DNA of 64,000 nt from Batkoa obscura (lineage: Eukaryota; Entomophthoromycota; Entomophthoromycetes; Entomophthorales; Batkoaceae). Under the pieces are notes generated by a model. That model made no database searches, was not told the DNA's origin, and worked only from the letters and a program-made list of their open reading frames with translations. Positions within the stretch are counted from its first letter, which is position 1. Every line of letters starts with the position of its first letter. Below, in pieces: positions 23,652-37,012 of this stretch. Position numbers and translations under genes: made by a program. Location of the stretch: assembly GCA_030770535.1 (NCBI GenBank), contig JASVEC010000029.1, positions 434,001 through 498,000 on the forward strand, given 5' to 3'.

Positions 23652-24435
23652 AATAAAATAAACTTACCAACCATCCATTGAAATAAATTGATATTTACCG
23701 TAATTTTTATTTAATATATAATTAAAATTAGACTTCTTTAAACTACTATAATTTAAAAAGTAATTATTTTCATGTTCCCATTCAGGTACATTAAAACAAT
23801 CATGATTACCACGAACATCAAACCAATAATTTGATTTATTTAATATTCCTGCTGACTAAAATAAGATAAAAAAATTAATTAATTAATTATTACATTATTA
23901 TTACATTATTAAATTATTATTATTAATATTGTTATATTATTTACTTACTTTTAATGCAGAATTATATAATTTCCATTCCTTTTCAAATTGTTTTGATTTT
24001 CTTTTATCTTTAGATTTACCATCAACAATATCACCTGTAGCTAATACTAATTCTGGATTAATAATAGGTAATATACCACTTAAAAATAAATGAAAATTAG
24101 ATAATGCTTCATCATTATGAATAGAGATATGAATATCAGTAACCTATTTAATAATAATAATAATAATTATTATTATTATTATCTATCATTAAATTAAATC
24201 TCTATATTTTAATATTATTATTTACTTGTACAAACCAAAATACATTCTCATTAGAAGTTTCAATTACTTTTGGTTTAACTTGAGTTATAATATCATTATT
24301 ATTTACTTCATTTTCTTTATTATCTCTATAAAGTGGTCCTTGGGATTCCAAATATATTGTATATCCACGATAAATTAATAAACTTATAAATATATAATAA
24401 ATAAATTTTGTTATTATAGTAGTTGCCAATAACAT
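21805..24435 (-). CDS. TMEM62-like membrane metallophosphoesterase
   Basis: Five exons (24435-24226, 24143-23949, 23855-23668, 23553-23318, 23138-21805) give about 720 residues. An N-terminal membrane segment precedes a calcineurin-like phosphoesterase domain with all metal motifs: DIH in VTDIHISIHND, GDIVDG, GNHD, SHYPITT and CGHLHELIYG. Next comes a beta-rich region with LSIQVQDNNNFIGWHNLTFN, then several hydrophobic helices to the C-terminus, as in animal TMEM62. The substrate is unknown for the family. The last exon carries an Asn run (about 22441-22476) and a Lys/Glu run of about 38 residues (about 22010-22110) from CTTTTT repeats; either could hide a missed intron. The catalytic face is probably lumenal, by topology. 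Confidence 0.82.
22010..22110. repeat. CTTTTT-type tandem repeat coding a Lys/Glu tract
   Basis: About 100 bases of ctttttctttttctctttc units. On the minus strand they translate to a charged Lys/Glu/Arg run in the TMEM62-like protein, between two membrane segments. Confidence 0.85.
23139..23317 (-). repeat. Simple-sequence intron (TAA/ATAATA)
   Basis: The 179-nt intron 4 of the TMEM62-like gene consists almost wholly of TAA and TAATAT units. It is three to four times the usual intron length here. The next intron upstream (23554-23667) also holds a run of about fifteen ATT units, near 23605-23650. Confidence 0.8.
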
Positions 24436-24697
24436 TAATATTTTTTTATTAAAAAAGAGATAAAGAAAATGAATTTGAATTTTTATATTTGAATTTGAAA
24501 TTACGTAATAAATTAATTAGAATTTTACTATTTTTCAATATTGAAATTCAATAGAATAATCAATCCAAATCTTTAATTTTGGGCTAAAACTTTTAATTTT
24601 TACACTTACTTAATGCATAAAAGTTCACATTAATTTACCAATTATGGTCAGGCTAAATTCCAATCGATCTTTCTCAAAATTCCATTTCAAATAAATT

Positions 24698-26708
24698 ATG
24701 ATCGATAAACAAAATGAAGATACTGTTGTTAAAGATGAGAGTGAATGTAATAAAGACATTAATTCGACATCAGAGGTAATTATAATATCTGATAATAGTG
24801 ATGATGAATTTTCAAATATATCATTGAAACAATCTAATTCCAATTTAACATTATCTTCATTTCCATCCATTTCCAAATCCACAAGTGGAAATGTCATACT
24901 CAATAAACATGGTAAATTAAAAATAGAAACAAAAAGTAAATATTTTAGTTCAAAAACAACAAAATTTAAAGAAATAACAACTAGTTGTCCAATCTGTAAT
25001 TTAAAATTTGAATTTATCAATTCAATAGAATTTCGAGAATCTCATATTAATAATTGTTTAGATCAATCTAATTTTAATGTTATTAGTACAAAGAAGACAT
25101 CGAGTTTAAAGAGTAAAATAGGCTTTAAAAATGAATTGATTAGAAAGAGTGAAATGGATTCAAAATTCAATTTAAAAAAGACTAAGATAGAAGATGATAA
25201 TTTGGAATCAATATCTCAAAATATGATGAAGATAAATGATAATATCCAAATAAAAGTAATAAAAGAAGAAGAGAAGATTATAACAACCTCATCTAATGAG
25301 TCTATAATAACTTCATATAACAATATCAAATTAACAAATGATTTAAATGATCAAAGATTATTAATCACACTTGGTTCTTTAGTACATAACCCTACTCAAC
25401 CAATATATTATACTACACCTAACATTTATCATAATGCAAAATCAAAAATCAAAAGGCCTTTACCAGATAGTAAAAAAATACCTGGAACAACATTTAGTTT
25501 AGATGCATTTAATGTAGGTGCTATACCCTTATGTCAAGCTTATTTTTTATCACATTTTCATTCAGATCATTATGGTGGTATTGGAAAAACATTTTCACAT
25601 GCTTGGATCTTTTGTAGTAAAATTACAGCTAATTTATTAAATTCTAAAATTGGAGTAAATATAGAATACATTAAACCATTGGAATTAAATACATTGTATA
25701 TTATTGATAATGTTCGAGTAACTTTAATTGATGCTAATCAGTAAGCTTTTATCTAAAATTTATAATTGTTTTTTTTTTAATATTAATAATATATATTCTA
25801 CTAGTTGTCCAGGTTCTGCTTTATTTTTATTTGAAGTACCTTATGATGATAATATTAATCATTCAAATCCTAATAAGTTTACACGTATTTTACATTGTGG
25901 GGATTTTCGAGTGCATGAAGATATACATTTAAATGAAAACTCAATTTTATCTAAAATTCCTTTAGATTATCTTTATCTTGATACTACTTATTGTAATCCA
26001 ACTTATTCCTTTCCATCTCAAAAACAAGTAATTGATAAATCTACTATATTAGCTAATGAATTTATTAATTTATCTTCTACTGCAGATAAATTAAAAAATT
26101 CAATATTCAATTACTTTTCTTCTACTTCAAAACCAAAGAGAAATATTGAAAGAATAGTAGCAGTTGGATCTTATTCTATTGGTAAAGAAAGAATCTTTTT
26201 AAATATTGCTAAACAATTGAAAACTAAAGTTTATGTTACACAAGCTAAATTTCAAATATTAATGAATTTTATGGACATTAATTTAAATAATATATTAACT
26301 TTAGATCCCACTGAAGCTAAAGTTCATATACTTCCAATGAATCAAATTAATGCCAAATCATTAAAAGAATATTTTGAACAAATTAAATTAATAAATCCCA
26401 ATTTAAATTCCATATTAGGAATTAAGCCAACAGGATGGACCTTTTCAAATAAATATGCAAATCAAGATAATCCGCCATCAAAAATTAATTTAAACAATTT
26501 AAAACCTAGTTCAATTTGTGATAAAGTAACTATTTATGGCTTACCTTATTCAGAACATTCTTCTTTTGAAGAGTTAAAATTATTTGTTAAACATGTAGCT
26601 AAAGTAGCTAAACAGAATAATAAAAATTTAAAAGTTATACCAACAGTTAAACCAGCAAATATGGATTCTTTAGAAGTATTAGAGTATTTAAATGAATGGG
26701 CAAAGTAA
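24698..26708 (+). CDS. PSO2: DNA interstrand cross-link nuclease PSO2/SNM1
   Basis: Two exons (24698-25740, 25805-26708) give 648 residues. An acidic/Ser-rich start leads to a UBZ4-type C2HC finger at about 97-120 (CPIC, then HINNC). The metallo-beta-lactamase core begins near residue 270: [10 protein letters not shown] carries the metal-binding HxHx[15 protein letters not shown] is restored across the intron, and [11 protein letters not shown] and YLDTTYC follow. The beta-CASP part includes [15 protein letters not shown] and ends with [17 protein letters not shown]. The family is a 5' to 3' exonuclease that digests past interstrand cross-links; the UBZ4 finger brings it to ubiquitinated PCNA. 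The gene is divergent from the TMEM62-like gene, 262 bp apart. Confidence 0.93.
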
Positions 26709-26871
26709 ATCACAAGGATTATATTATTGAAATAGTAACTCATCTACTTAATTATAAAATAAATATTAAATAAAATAATAATTTTATAATATTCATTTCC
26801 TTTTTTTATATGATTTGAAAAAACAAATATATTTTTATTAGATAACAATAGAAATTTGGTTTTTTTTTAAA

Positions 26872-29210
26872 TTATTTCTTTAACAATGCGTTTACAACAT
26901 GATCTACATTCATTTTTTTAAGATCGGTATATGTTTGCCCTGTACCAACAAATAATATTGGCGCCCTAGAGGTAAATGTCATTGATAAAGCTGCTCCAAC
27001 CTAAAATAATTATTAATTATTAATTTTTATTATAATTATTTTAAAGTATTTTAAAGTATTTTATTATTATTTACCTTATCATCAATAGTATCAAATTTGG
27101 TTAAAATAATACCATCAATTTTACGTGGTTGAGCACTACCTGAAAAATCTTCTAATACTTGATTAAATTTCGATAATTGATCTACAGCTTCATTCCCTAC
27201 TAATGCTTCTCCTACAAATATTACTTTATCTGGTTGATTCACTGCTACTAACTAATATATATAAAGATTAAAATATATACAATATAATAATAATAAATAT
27301 AATATTACCCTTGCTAAAGCTTTCATTAAAGATTCATTATTTTGCATTCTACCAGCCGTATCAATTAGTACAACATCAAATCCATTAGAAGCACCTAAAA
27401 TAAAAATAAAAATAAAAATAAAAATAAAAACATAAATATAAACAAATAATTATCATTTACTTACCAAAAGCAATAGCATCTTTAGCAATTGAAGCTGAAT
27501 CTTTACCATACCCTCTTTCATAAAGTTGAACTGAACCATTTTGATTTAATTTTAATAAATTTTTAACATGAACACCTAATTGTTCTACAGCCCCTGAACG
27601 AAATGTATCACATGCTGCTACTAATACTTTTTTTCGATTTTGTAATAACCAAAAACATGTTTTGGATAAATTCGTTGATTTACCTACTCCATTAACACCA
27701 ATAAATGACATTACATATGGCCGTTTTTGGACTGCATTCGCATTATTAATTTCTTTAATAATATCCATTGAAGTCCCAGGTGTTAATATTTGAGTAATGG
27801 ATTCACGTAAAGAATCGGATACTGCTTTTGCTAAACCTAATAAAATTGTTTTATTTTATTCAATAATTGTTTAAAATAATACAATAAACTTACTTTGAAA
27901 TCCGCCTAATTTTTTACCAATAATATCACTTTTAACACTTTCACATAAATGAGAAGCAATTTCTTCAGCTACATTTTTTTGTACCAAATGTTCTTTCATG
28001 TTCGCTAAAACTGGTATCAATTCATCTTCATTAATTACATGTTGTCCAGTTAAACTATTAAAAATCGACATTAATCTTGATTCTGTTTCTACTTTAGGTT
28101 TTGTAAATTGTTCAATGTATTCATAATCTTCTTCTTCTGCTCCATCAATATCTTTTACATCATACGTTCCATCTTCATTATATTCGCCTTTTTCGTTATC
28201 ATCAACCTGTGATTAAATTGATATTAATTAAACATTATAAAAACAACTAAATTACCAATGAGTTAATGATTTCGGAATCGGAGGTATCTTGAGCTTCTGA
28301 ATAATCTAAAGATTTCATCTTGGCTTTACTCATCTGTCCATCCCATACTCTCTTTTCTCTTTTCTTTTTATCGCCTTCAGTACTAATAATAATAAATAAC
28401 TATAATATTTTAAAATAATTTTAATTTACTCTGTTGAAACATTCTCGTCTTTATCATTTTTTGAGCCCTTCTTTTTTGATTTAGGTTTAAATCCCATCGG
28501 TTTTAAAATGGGTGAAATCGATTCTGGTGTACTCATTCCAAGCTCTTCTTTTTCATTATCTTGACCTATTTTATTTTATTAAATTAACTTGTCCTTAAAA
28601 TATAAAGCTTAATTACCAGCTGCTTTTTTGGATGCTTCTAAAGTGGATTGATATTTTTTAGTCTCTTCAAATTTTCTCGGTGTTTTGTTTTTTGCCTTTA
28701 ATAAAATTTAATAAAAATAATTAACAATAAACTAAATTAAATTACCTGTTGAGCATGTCGCTTTTCTATTCCTTTTACAGTTGAATTAAATTTGGTATCA
28801 AAATCAAAAGTTGGAAAAGGAATTTGATTTTCTTCATCTCTTAGTAAATTATTTTGATCAAAATAATTTTTAATATCTTCTTTATATTGTGAACAAAATA
28901 ACTCTTTTAATACATTTAAAAGTTCATCAATATAAGATAACTGTAATATTTTTTGATAAGCTACCTAAAATAAAATTAGTCTTTTTCAAATATAAACTGA
29001 TATTTAATTTACCACAAACACTAAGTCCAATTCGTTTTCAAAGGTCCAATGAAACTTTTGATTATTAAGTAAAGCGGAATTTTCCCCATGTCTTGATTCT
29101 ACAAAGATTTGACTAATCAATTCATCTACAGAAGATAATCGAACCGATCGTAAATTAGCGGTAAATAATACAATACCTCCTTTGGTAAATATAGTAAATA
29201 AATCTAACAT
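26872..29210 (-). CDS. SRP101: Signal recognition particle receptor subunit alpha
   Basis: Ten exons (29210-29013, 28964-28746, 28695-28617, 28565-28430, 28382-28256, 28206-27894, 27836-27465, 27394-27309, 27251-27075, 27000-26872) give 611 residues, all in phase. The N-terminal longin-like SRX domain starts [16 protein letters not shown] and binds the beta subunit. A charged linker (residues about 130-290) follows. The NG GTPase domain has a helical N part ([16 protein letters not shown]), P-loop [13 protein letters not shown], the family motif [23 protein letters not shown] and TKFDTIDD. It docks ribosome-SRP complexes at the ER by forming a paired GTPase with SRP54. Ten exons for an SRP receptor shows the intron density of this genome. 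Confidence 0.95.
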
Positions 29211-29642
29211 TTTTTAATATAAATGAAAAGTTAATAAAATGAAAAGTAAAAAAAAATGTAAAGATTTGTAAGTTTATTGCTTTGCTTAAAATTGACCCAT
29301 CAATATTTGACACATTTGACTCATTTCATTGGTTAGAAAATGTGCCACTATGAATTGCCTTTTTTATGCATTTTTAGGATTTAAAAGTGTTCTGTTTCAA
29401 TGGTAATAATCAAGTCTAACAAATTAGTATATGTTATTTTTTAAAATTCAAATATATGAAACAGTACTGATAATATTAACTATAAGTTTAATTATAATAA
29501 ACTTGAAATAAGTAATTTATTTAACTAAAATTTAAAATAAAGGAATAATATTTATTAAATCTTAACTTTATTTAAAAAATAATTTCTTTATTTTCCTTAA
29601 TAAAATTAAATGTCATATAAATTATAGTAAAAATGCTTTCAT

Positions 29643-31191
29643 TTATTCCCAAGTTCCCCAGTCATCATCATCACTCTATAAATTTACTAATTAACATTTC
29701 ATAATTAACATAATTAAACTTACCTTATCATCTGGTTTTTCAATAGCTTTAGTTGTTCCAATTGGTGTATTCTTTCCAGATTCATCAATCAACTCATAGC
29801 TTTCATCTTGTTTCACTGGTTTAGTTGCAGGCTTCTCACTGCTTATTTCTTTTGTTTCTTTAACTTCATCTTCGCTTTTTTTACTTATTTCTGGGACCTC
29901 CTCTTTTACTTTTTCATCTTCTTTTTCATCTTCTTTTTCATCATTTTTCTCATCTTCACCTTCACTTTCATCCCAATTATAAAGTTCAACATCATTATTA
30001 TCAATGGTATCTAACAAATTAGTAAACAGTACTAAGTCATATAATGATTAACTTACCTTTTATCAATTTTTTCCTTTCAATTTCTTCTTGTTCTAACATA
30101 TGTACATTAAAATAATATCTTTTCCAAAATGTTTCTTCATCAATAGAAGTTGGAACTAAATAAAAAGTTAAAAGCAATCATTATCTTATTAAAAAAATTA
30201 CCCATTCTTTCAAAGATTCGTAACATTTCTGAATTCTCTTTTAATAGCTCTTTATTTCCCCTTGAAGACTATTAAAATCAAATCCATTCATAAAGGCTTC
30301 AAATGCTTCTTTTTTATCTGATGTACTTGGATCTTCAATATACGTAGTAGAACTTGACTGAAGTTTTATTAATTTAGCAAACTTTCTGTCAAACCTAAAT
30401 GAAACTAATATTATTACAATTACAATTGAATCAAATTTCACTTACATCATTTTCGTTTCTTGATCTTTAATTTCATCTGGAGCTTCAATAACCACCGCTT
30501 GTTTTAAAAAAGTACTAACATTTTCAGTCAATTTTTCAGCATATTCACCAATACCGGTACTTTTGGATATCTTTTCTGCGTATTCAGTAACTCCAGTAGG
30601 TAGCTTTAATTTTTCAGTGTAATTGCTTAAGCCTGAGCTTTTAGCAAATGAAGTAAATGAAGAAAAAAAAGAGTTTGAGCTAGTTTGAGTAGATGTTGTA
30701 GTTTCCTCACTTTCTCTAGTTTCTTCTTTAGGCTTCTGCCCAAAGGTATTGCTAAATCCTAAAGATAATTTGTTGATCCCAGTATTCAAAGAATCCATTG
30801 AAAAATTGGCATCTTTTTTTAAATTAGTGACCAATTCATTTACGTCATCTTTATAATATTCTTGTACTTCTTCACCCTAATTGTATTTTTATAAATTGAA
30901 AGTATAAGATAAATTAAAGCCATTTACCTTCTTTTTAAAAGCTTCAAATAAAGATTCTAAAGGTTGAGTTATATTTTTTGAAATTTCGGGTAACTTTTTC
31001 ACTTGAAAATGATCTTCTCCAATTTCTCCCTCTTGAGTTAGAGTTTCATTAGTCTCATCGCTCTCTTTATGGGGTAATATCTCTTTTGTGGTTTCAACTA
31101 CTTTATCTTTAACTTTTTCAATTAATTCTTCGGTTACCGCTGCATTTTCATTTGATATCCTTGCCTCTGCTAAATGTGGAAAATCATCCAT
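29643..31191 (-). CDS. BSD-domain protein (BSDC1/DOS2-like), with a one-base break
   Basis: Exons 31191-30928, 30876-30446, 30394-30202, 30155-30057, 30010-29724 and 29675-29643 would give about 435 residues. The BSD domain lies in exons 3-4 and ends in the signature TFWKRYYFNVHML. Two similar amphipathic units, LPTGVTEYAEKISK and STGIGEYAEKLTE, precede it. The C-terminus is a Glu/Lys-rich acidic tail ending DDDDWGTWE. BSD domains occur in TFIIH and in synapse-associated or BSDC1-type proteins; yeast DOS2 is a relative of unknown role. Exon 3 is 193 nt, where 194 are needed. Near 30250 (…GEIK, then ELLKENSEML) the frame moves by one base at a short A run, with no splice sites to explain it. 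An assembly error or a real allele defect are both possible. Confidence 0.8.
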
Positions 31192-32462
31192 TTTTTATAA
31201 AAGAAATAGATGGCTTTTATTTTTTGTTTAATTAGTAGTCATTTTTTTATTGGGCTAAATGTGTCGTTTATTGAATGGTAAATAGTTTGAAAATTATTTA
31301 AATTAATGCAAGTTATTATCAAATATATAATTTATTTATTTATATAATAATTAATACATAAATATGCTTAACTTATCATCAATCGATAAATGCCTTTGAG
31401 AAGGTTTACTTTGTCGAATTAGCATGAAATAGGCAGTTTCCTTACCTGATTTTTATAATCATGTGTTATAAATATATTGTAAATAAAAAAGGTTAATTAT
31501 TATTATTGCTATTATTATAAAATCAAGTATTTTTAAATTAAAATGCTAAGACTAATTATTATTCAAAGATTTATAAAATCATATATTAATCTATAGTATA
31601 AAATTTATATTCTTTATTTCTATAGAACATAGATAAGTTATCAAATACTTTATTGATGTAAAGGAGGAAAAAAGTTAACGGAGAGTTCATAAAGCCTACA
31701 TAAATAGTAATCCCTATCTCTATCATATATTTTTTATAAGGTGCTACTCAGATATTTTTTAAAATCTTAGTAGCTAAATATGTTTTGATTAATTAAAATT
31801 GTATATTCGATTAATCTAAATTTCTATTAATTGTTAAATCTTATTAAAAATCTATTTTATCATGAATATTGTAAAACTATTTTTTTAAAAGACTAAATAT
31901 ATTAGTAAATTAATTATTTATTATTGTACTGATTATTGATTACTGTTTAAATGGTTATTTTACTAACATCAATTGTTGATTATTGATATTTTAAAATAAA
32001 GTATTTTAAAATCAAAAACTATTAATTAGTTATTGTTACTTTATTATGTCGATTAACTATATATTTTAATATTGATTACTTATTAGTGTATTATTATGTT
32101 AATCTATGTTATAAGTTGATGAATCAGTTACTTATATTAATATGTTAAAATAAAACAATACAAAAACTCATAGAATCTAATTGAAACCCAATATCTTCCT
32201 ACTCAGTTTTGTTGACTTTATTTTATCCCTTTGACAACTCAACATCAGTAGTAATATCCAATTAAAACAATATTGTGTCATTCTCTTCTATTAAACAAAT
32301 AGCAGCTATAAATATTAATACATTACAACAAACTTATAATATGAGCATATATAAGAACAATGATCAAGTTCTATATAGAATTCCTCCAAACTTTCGGACT
32401 TCTCTTTAAACTCCTCTGATAAGGACTTTGGTATTTATAAAACATCACTTCAATATGCAATA
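31192..32462. other. Intergenic, no gene seen
   Basis: About 1.3 kb of AT-rich sequence between the BSD gene start and the repeat-family ORF. The last 200 bases may belong to the repeated element, but without a third copy its edge cannot be set. No other feature was seen. Confidence 0.35.
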
Positions 32463-33092
32463 GTGATAAATTTTTCGAACGTTAATTTTTATGTTCATAA
32501 ATTGAAGGATAAAAAGGCTGGAGTAAATTCTAAAGATGCTTTTAAACATATAATCAAAAAATTTAAATACTACCCAAGTGTTACATTTGATGGATTACAT
32601 AAATTCATGGTTGGGTTTAAAAGTGAAAAAGATAAAGAATTAACCTTAAGCCAGAAATGGAATGCTAACGAATATAAAATTACTTCATTCAAAGCATGTC
32701 ATACTTCGGAAATTATTGTGCGTTTGGCATTATTGAATACTGCAAATGAATTTATAGGAAAAGAGCTAGAGGAAAAATTGACACCAAGTTTTTGTGTTTA
32801 TGGAAAAGTTATTTCATGTATACTATTAGTGAAAAATGCACATTCTTATCATTCTGATGCTATAATAAAATTTCTTATATCAAATGATGAAGTGTTATAT
32901 AACAAGCTAGTAATACCAACTCGGTTTTTAACAAACAAAGACCTTTTACTTGTTGCTTGTTACTTGTTACTTGTATGTATGAACCAATTAAACTTAAATG
33001 TATCCCTTATGGAGGAACTAGCTATAAGAATTATCAATGTAGAAGCATCTAAAGCTCAGAAAAATCATTTAATTCCACAGAAAACAATCTAA
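32463..33092 (+). CDS. Repeat-family ORF of unknown element, RRM-like pattern
   Basis: An open frame of 209 residues, homologous over at least 100 residues to the broken copy at 15860-16480. The best-conserved core is GKELEEKLTPSFCVYGKV followed by a variable strand and SNDEVLYNKLVIPTRFL. The order beta, helix, beta (YGKV), beta, helix, beta fits an RNA-recognition motif, as in ORF1 proteins of several retroelements, but there is no zinc knuckle, reverse transcriptase or terminal repeat that I can see. I do not recognise the family. It could be a captured or transposon-derived gene. Only the reading frame and the paralogy are seen; function is unknown. The start codon is the first in frame and may not be the real one. 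Confidence 0.45.
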   Translation: MINFSNVNFYVHKLKDKKAGVNSKDAFKHIIKKFKYYPSVTFDGLHKFMVGFKSEKDKELTLSQKWNANEYKITSFKACHTSEIIVRLALLNTANEFIGKELEEKLTPSFCVYGKVISCILLVKNAHSYHSDAIIKFLISNDEVLYNKLVIPTRFLTNKDLLLVACYLLLVCMNQLNLNVSLMEELAIRIINVEASKAQKNHLIPQKTI

Positions 33093-33632
33093 ATGATAAT
33101 TTATAATTTAAAATGTTAATATTTTAGATTATTTGTATCAACTTATATTTTACAGTTTATTAAAATATTTTAATAACAAAAGCAACTTGAGCCTTATTAT
33201 AGCTAAAAGTTTAAACATTATATTAATAGAATTTTGAATTTTTATTCTATTTACATCATGATTTTTGTTATTTTGTATGTGTTACTATTCTAATGTGTTT
33301 TTATTCTTTAATTATTTGTAAAATAAAATTACATTGACTTAAATATTTGACTAATTTATTAGCAATTTATAATTTATAATTTTTTTTTTAAAACGAAAAG
33401 CATCTTAAAGGAAATGAGAATGTCAAGTGAATTGTCACAAAATGAAGCCAATTAAAAGAATACTGCGAGCTCCTAGCTAAAAATAAGATTAGTCAAATAA
33501 ACTGTGAAGAAAACTTAATAAACTGCGAAAACTTAAAATCCCATTATAAAATTAACGTTTAAGCATAATTAGAAACAAATTAGAAATTGAATAGATTTGT
33601 TATTGGAATAAACCAAATAATAAACTTTTAAA
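33093..33632. other. Intergenic, eRF1 upstream region
   Basis: 540 bp of AT-rich sequence. The last 150 bases or so should hold the eRF1 promoter. No clear box was recognised. Confidence 0.35.
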
Positions 33633-35269
<1,637 letters not shown>

Positions 35270-35735
35270 GTTGTTATAGAGCTGCCTTGTGTCTGAATTA
35301 ATTTTTGTGGATTAAAATAAAATCAGAAAATTAATTATGTGAATTAAATGAATTTAAATATTTATCTTTAAAACCAACCTATAATGATGGAATTATGGTA
35401 GTTTAAAGTTTTTTATTATGAATAAAAAGCTAGCCTATCAGTTTAATAGGTTTATTATATTCAGTTTAGATTAATAGTGATTATAATACTTTTAGTTTAA
35501 TCTATAATATCTGGATCTTATATTTAAATAACAAGTATATCTTATAACATTAAATCAATTTTAATCATTTTAAATTTTAATAAAGTGCCTGCCTTCAAAA
35601 GCTATTAATCTACTATAGATAACGCCGCTAATCAATAGACTCCTATTTTATACAAAAATACCAAATAAACCTATTTGTTTCTAATTTTATTATTATGGCT
35701 TACTATTAAAATCAATCAATTTCTTTTTGTAACTT
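35270..35735. other. Intergenic between convergent genes
   Basis: 466 bp between the eRF1 stop and the stop of the minus-strand membrane protein gene. It should contain both 3' ends. No other feature was seen. Confidence 0.35.
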
Positions 35736-36609
35736 TTAAAGTTCATCATCATCATCATCCAACACAAAACCATCTGAAGTAGCAATTTGTTGTAAAGTAT
35801 ACTCATTATCGAACTGGCCAGGGGAGCTCGATCCATTGGCCATTCTTGAACTTAAACTAGTAAAGTCAATTGTGTTTTCACGTGCACTTAAATTTCTTTT
35901 GTTCCTATAGTAAAATAATATTAAAATTAATGACTTAATAAAAGTAAAATTGATTTACTTTCTTAACGCAAATAAAAGACGAATAAATTGTACAATACTA
36001 CGGATAGCAATTATTACTGTTTCTATTATCTCTTCGCTTCTAGCCCCTTGCGAACAGCCTGAGGCCAATATTATAAGCGTTATTACACATAATAATACCA
36101 ATACTAAGTCAATAATATTTGATTTTGATTCCCAATACGACTATAAAAGAGATAATTAATTATGTTGATTTTTAGCCTATAAACTTACATAGCCTTCAGC
36201 AATAATCCTTATACCAACTTCAATAATCATCACAATATTAATTAAAACTTCTAGAATTATAAACCATGTGGAAGGGCTTAAATACAATTAATTAATTAAT
36301 GAATTCGAACATTACTTAAAAAACTACCATGTATCTTCTACTATGGACTATAACGGAAAACATTAGCCATTATAGATTATAAATAAAGTACTTTGTTACC
36401 AAGATCATAGTTACTAAAGATAACAAAAACATGGAAATATATAGGATGGTATAAAACCTTGAATAAAGTAGTCGGTTTGCAAAGCTATGAACTATTTCTT
36501 TGAAGCTCATATTATGCTGAGTTACATGAGTCCTATAATGATCTTTAATTTAATTCAATTTGTTCTCTATTGTTGGTTACCTTCCTGTTTCTAAATTATT
36601 ATATTCCAT
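35736..36609 (-). CDS. Small voltage-sensor-like four-helix membrane protein
   Basis: Six exons (36609-36581, 36532-36400, 36347-36328, 36276-36189, 36140-35959, 35904-35736), one only 20 nt, give 206 residues in perfect phase. Four hydrophobic helices are seen: FYTILYISMFLLSLVTMIL, TWFIILEVLINIVMIIEVGI, NIIDLVLVLLCVITLIILA and VIIAIRSIVQFIRLLFALRK. The layout matches an ion-channel voltage-sensor domain: acidic residues in helix 2, an N-x-x-D start to helix 3, and a helix 4 with Arg or Gln at about every third place. Fungi have conserved vacuolar or endomembrane proteins of this type related to Pfam Ion_trans. There is no pore helix or selectivity filter. The C-terminus ends in an Asp run (DDDDDEL). 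Ion conduction, if any, would be through the sensor itself. Confidence 0.65.
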
Positions 36610-37012
36610 TATTTTAAAAGGTTGAAAAAAAATCTTTTTAAAAAAAGGTGAAATTGTAATTCGTAGTTATTTAATTTGTTTTATAAATCCTTGACTTTGG
36701 AATTAAGCTATGAATAACACCTGAAATTGTAATAAAGCTATAAATAACTAATGGCTATATCCGGTTCTATTAACTAAATCATAGCTTATAATTACCATAT
36801 TAAAATAAATACAGTACTTCAAATAATTTATTTTGACATTTACTAATATAATTCTCATAACTCTTAAGTGACTAGCGATAAAATTGAATGTAATATGTTA
36901 TAATAAAACACATTTAATAACTATTTATTATTACTAAAGCTTGTAATAACTTAATGATTAAAAAAAAATTAAATTATTTATTAAAATCATAGCGACTAAA
37001 TAAAAGCTAATA
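36610..37012. other. Intergenic, no gene seen
   Basis: 403 bp upstream of the voltage-sensor-like gene and downstream of the DUF4436 gene. AT-rich, nothing recognised. Confidence 0.35.

Noticed and set aside
24625-25020. Minus-strand frame of 131 codons over the PSO2 start
   Set aside because: Antisense to the PSO2 N-terminus, which includes a recognisable UBZ4 finger on the plus strand.
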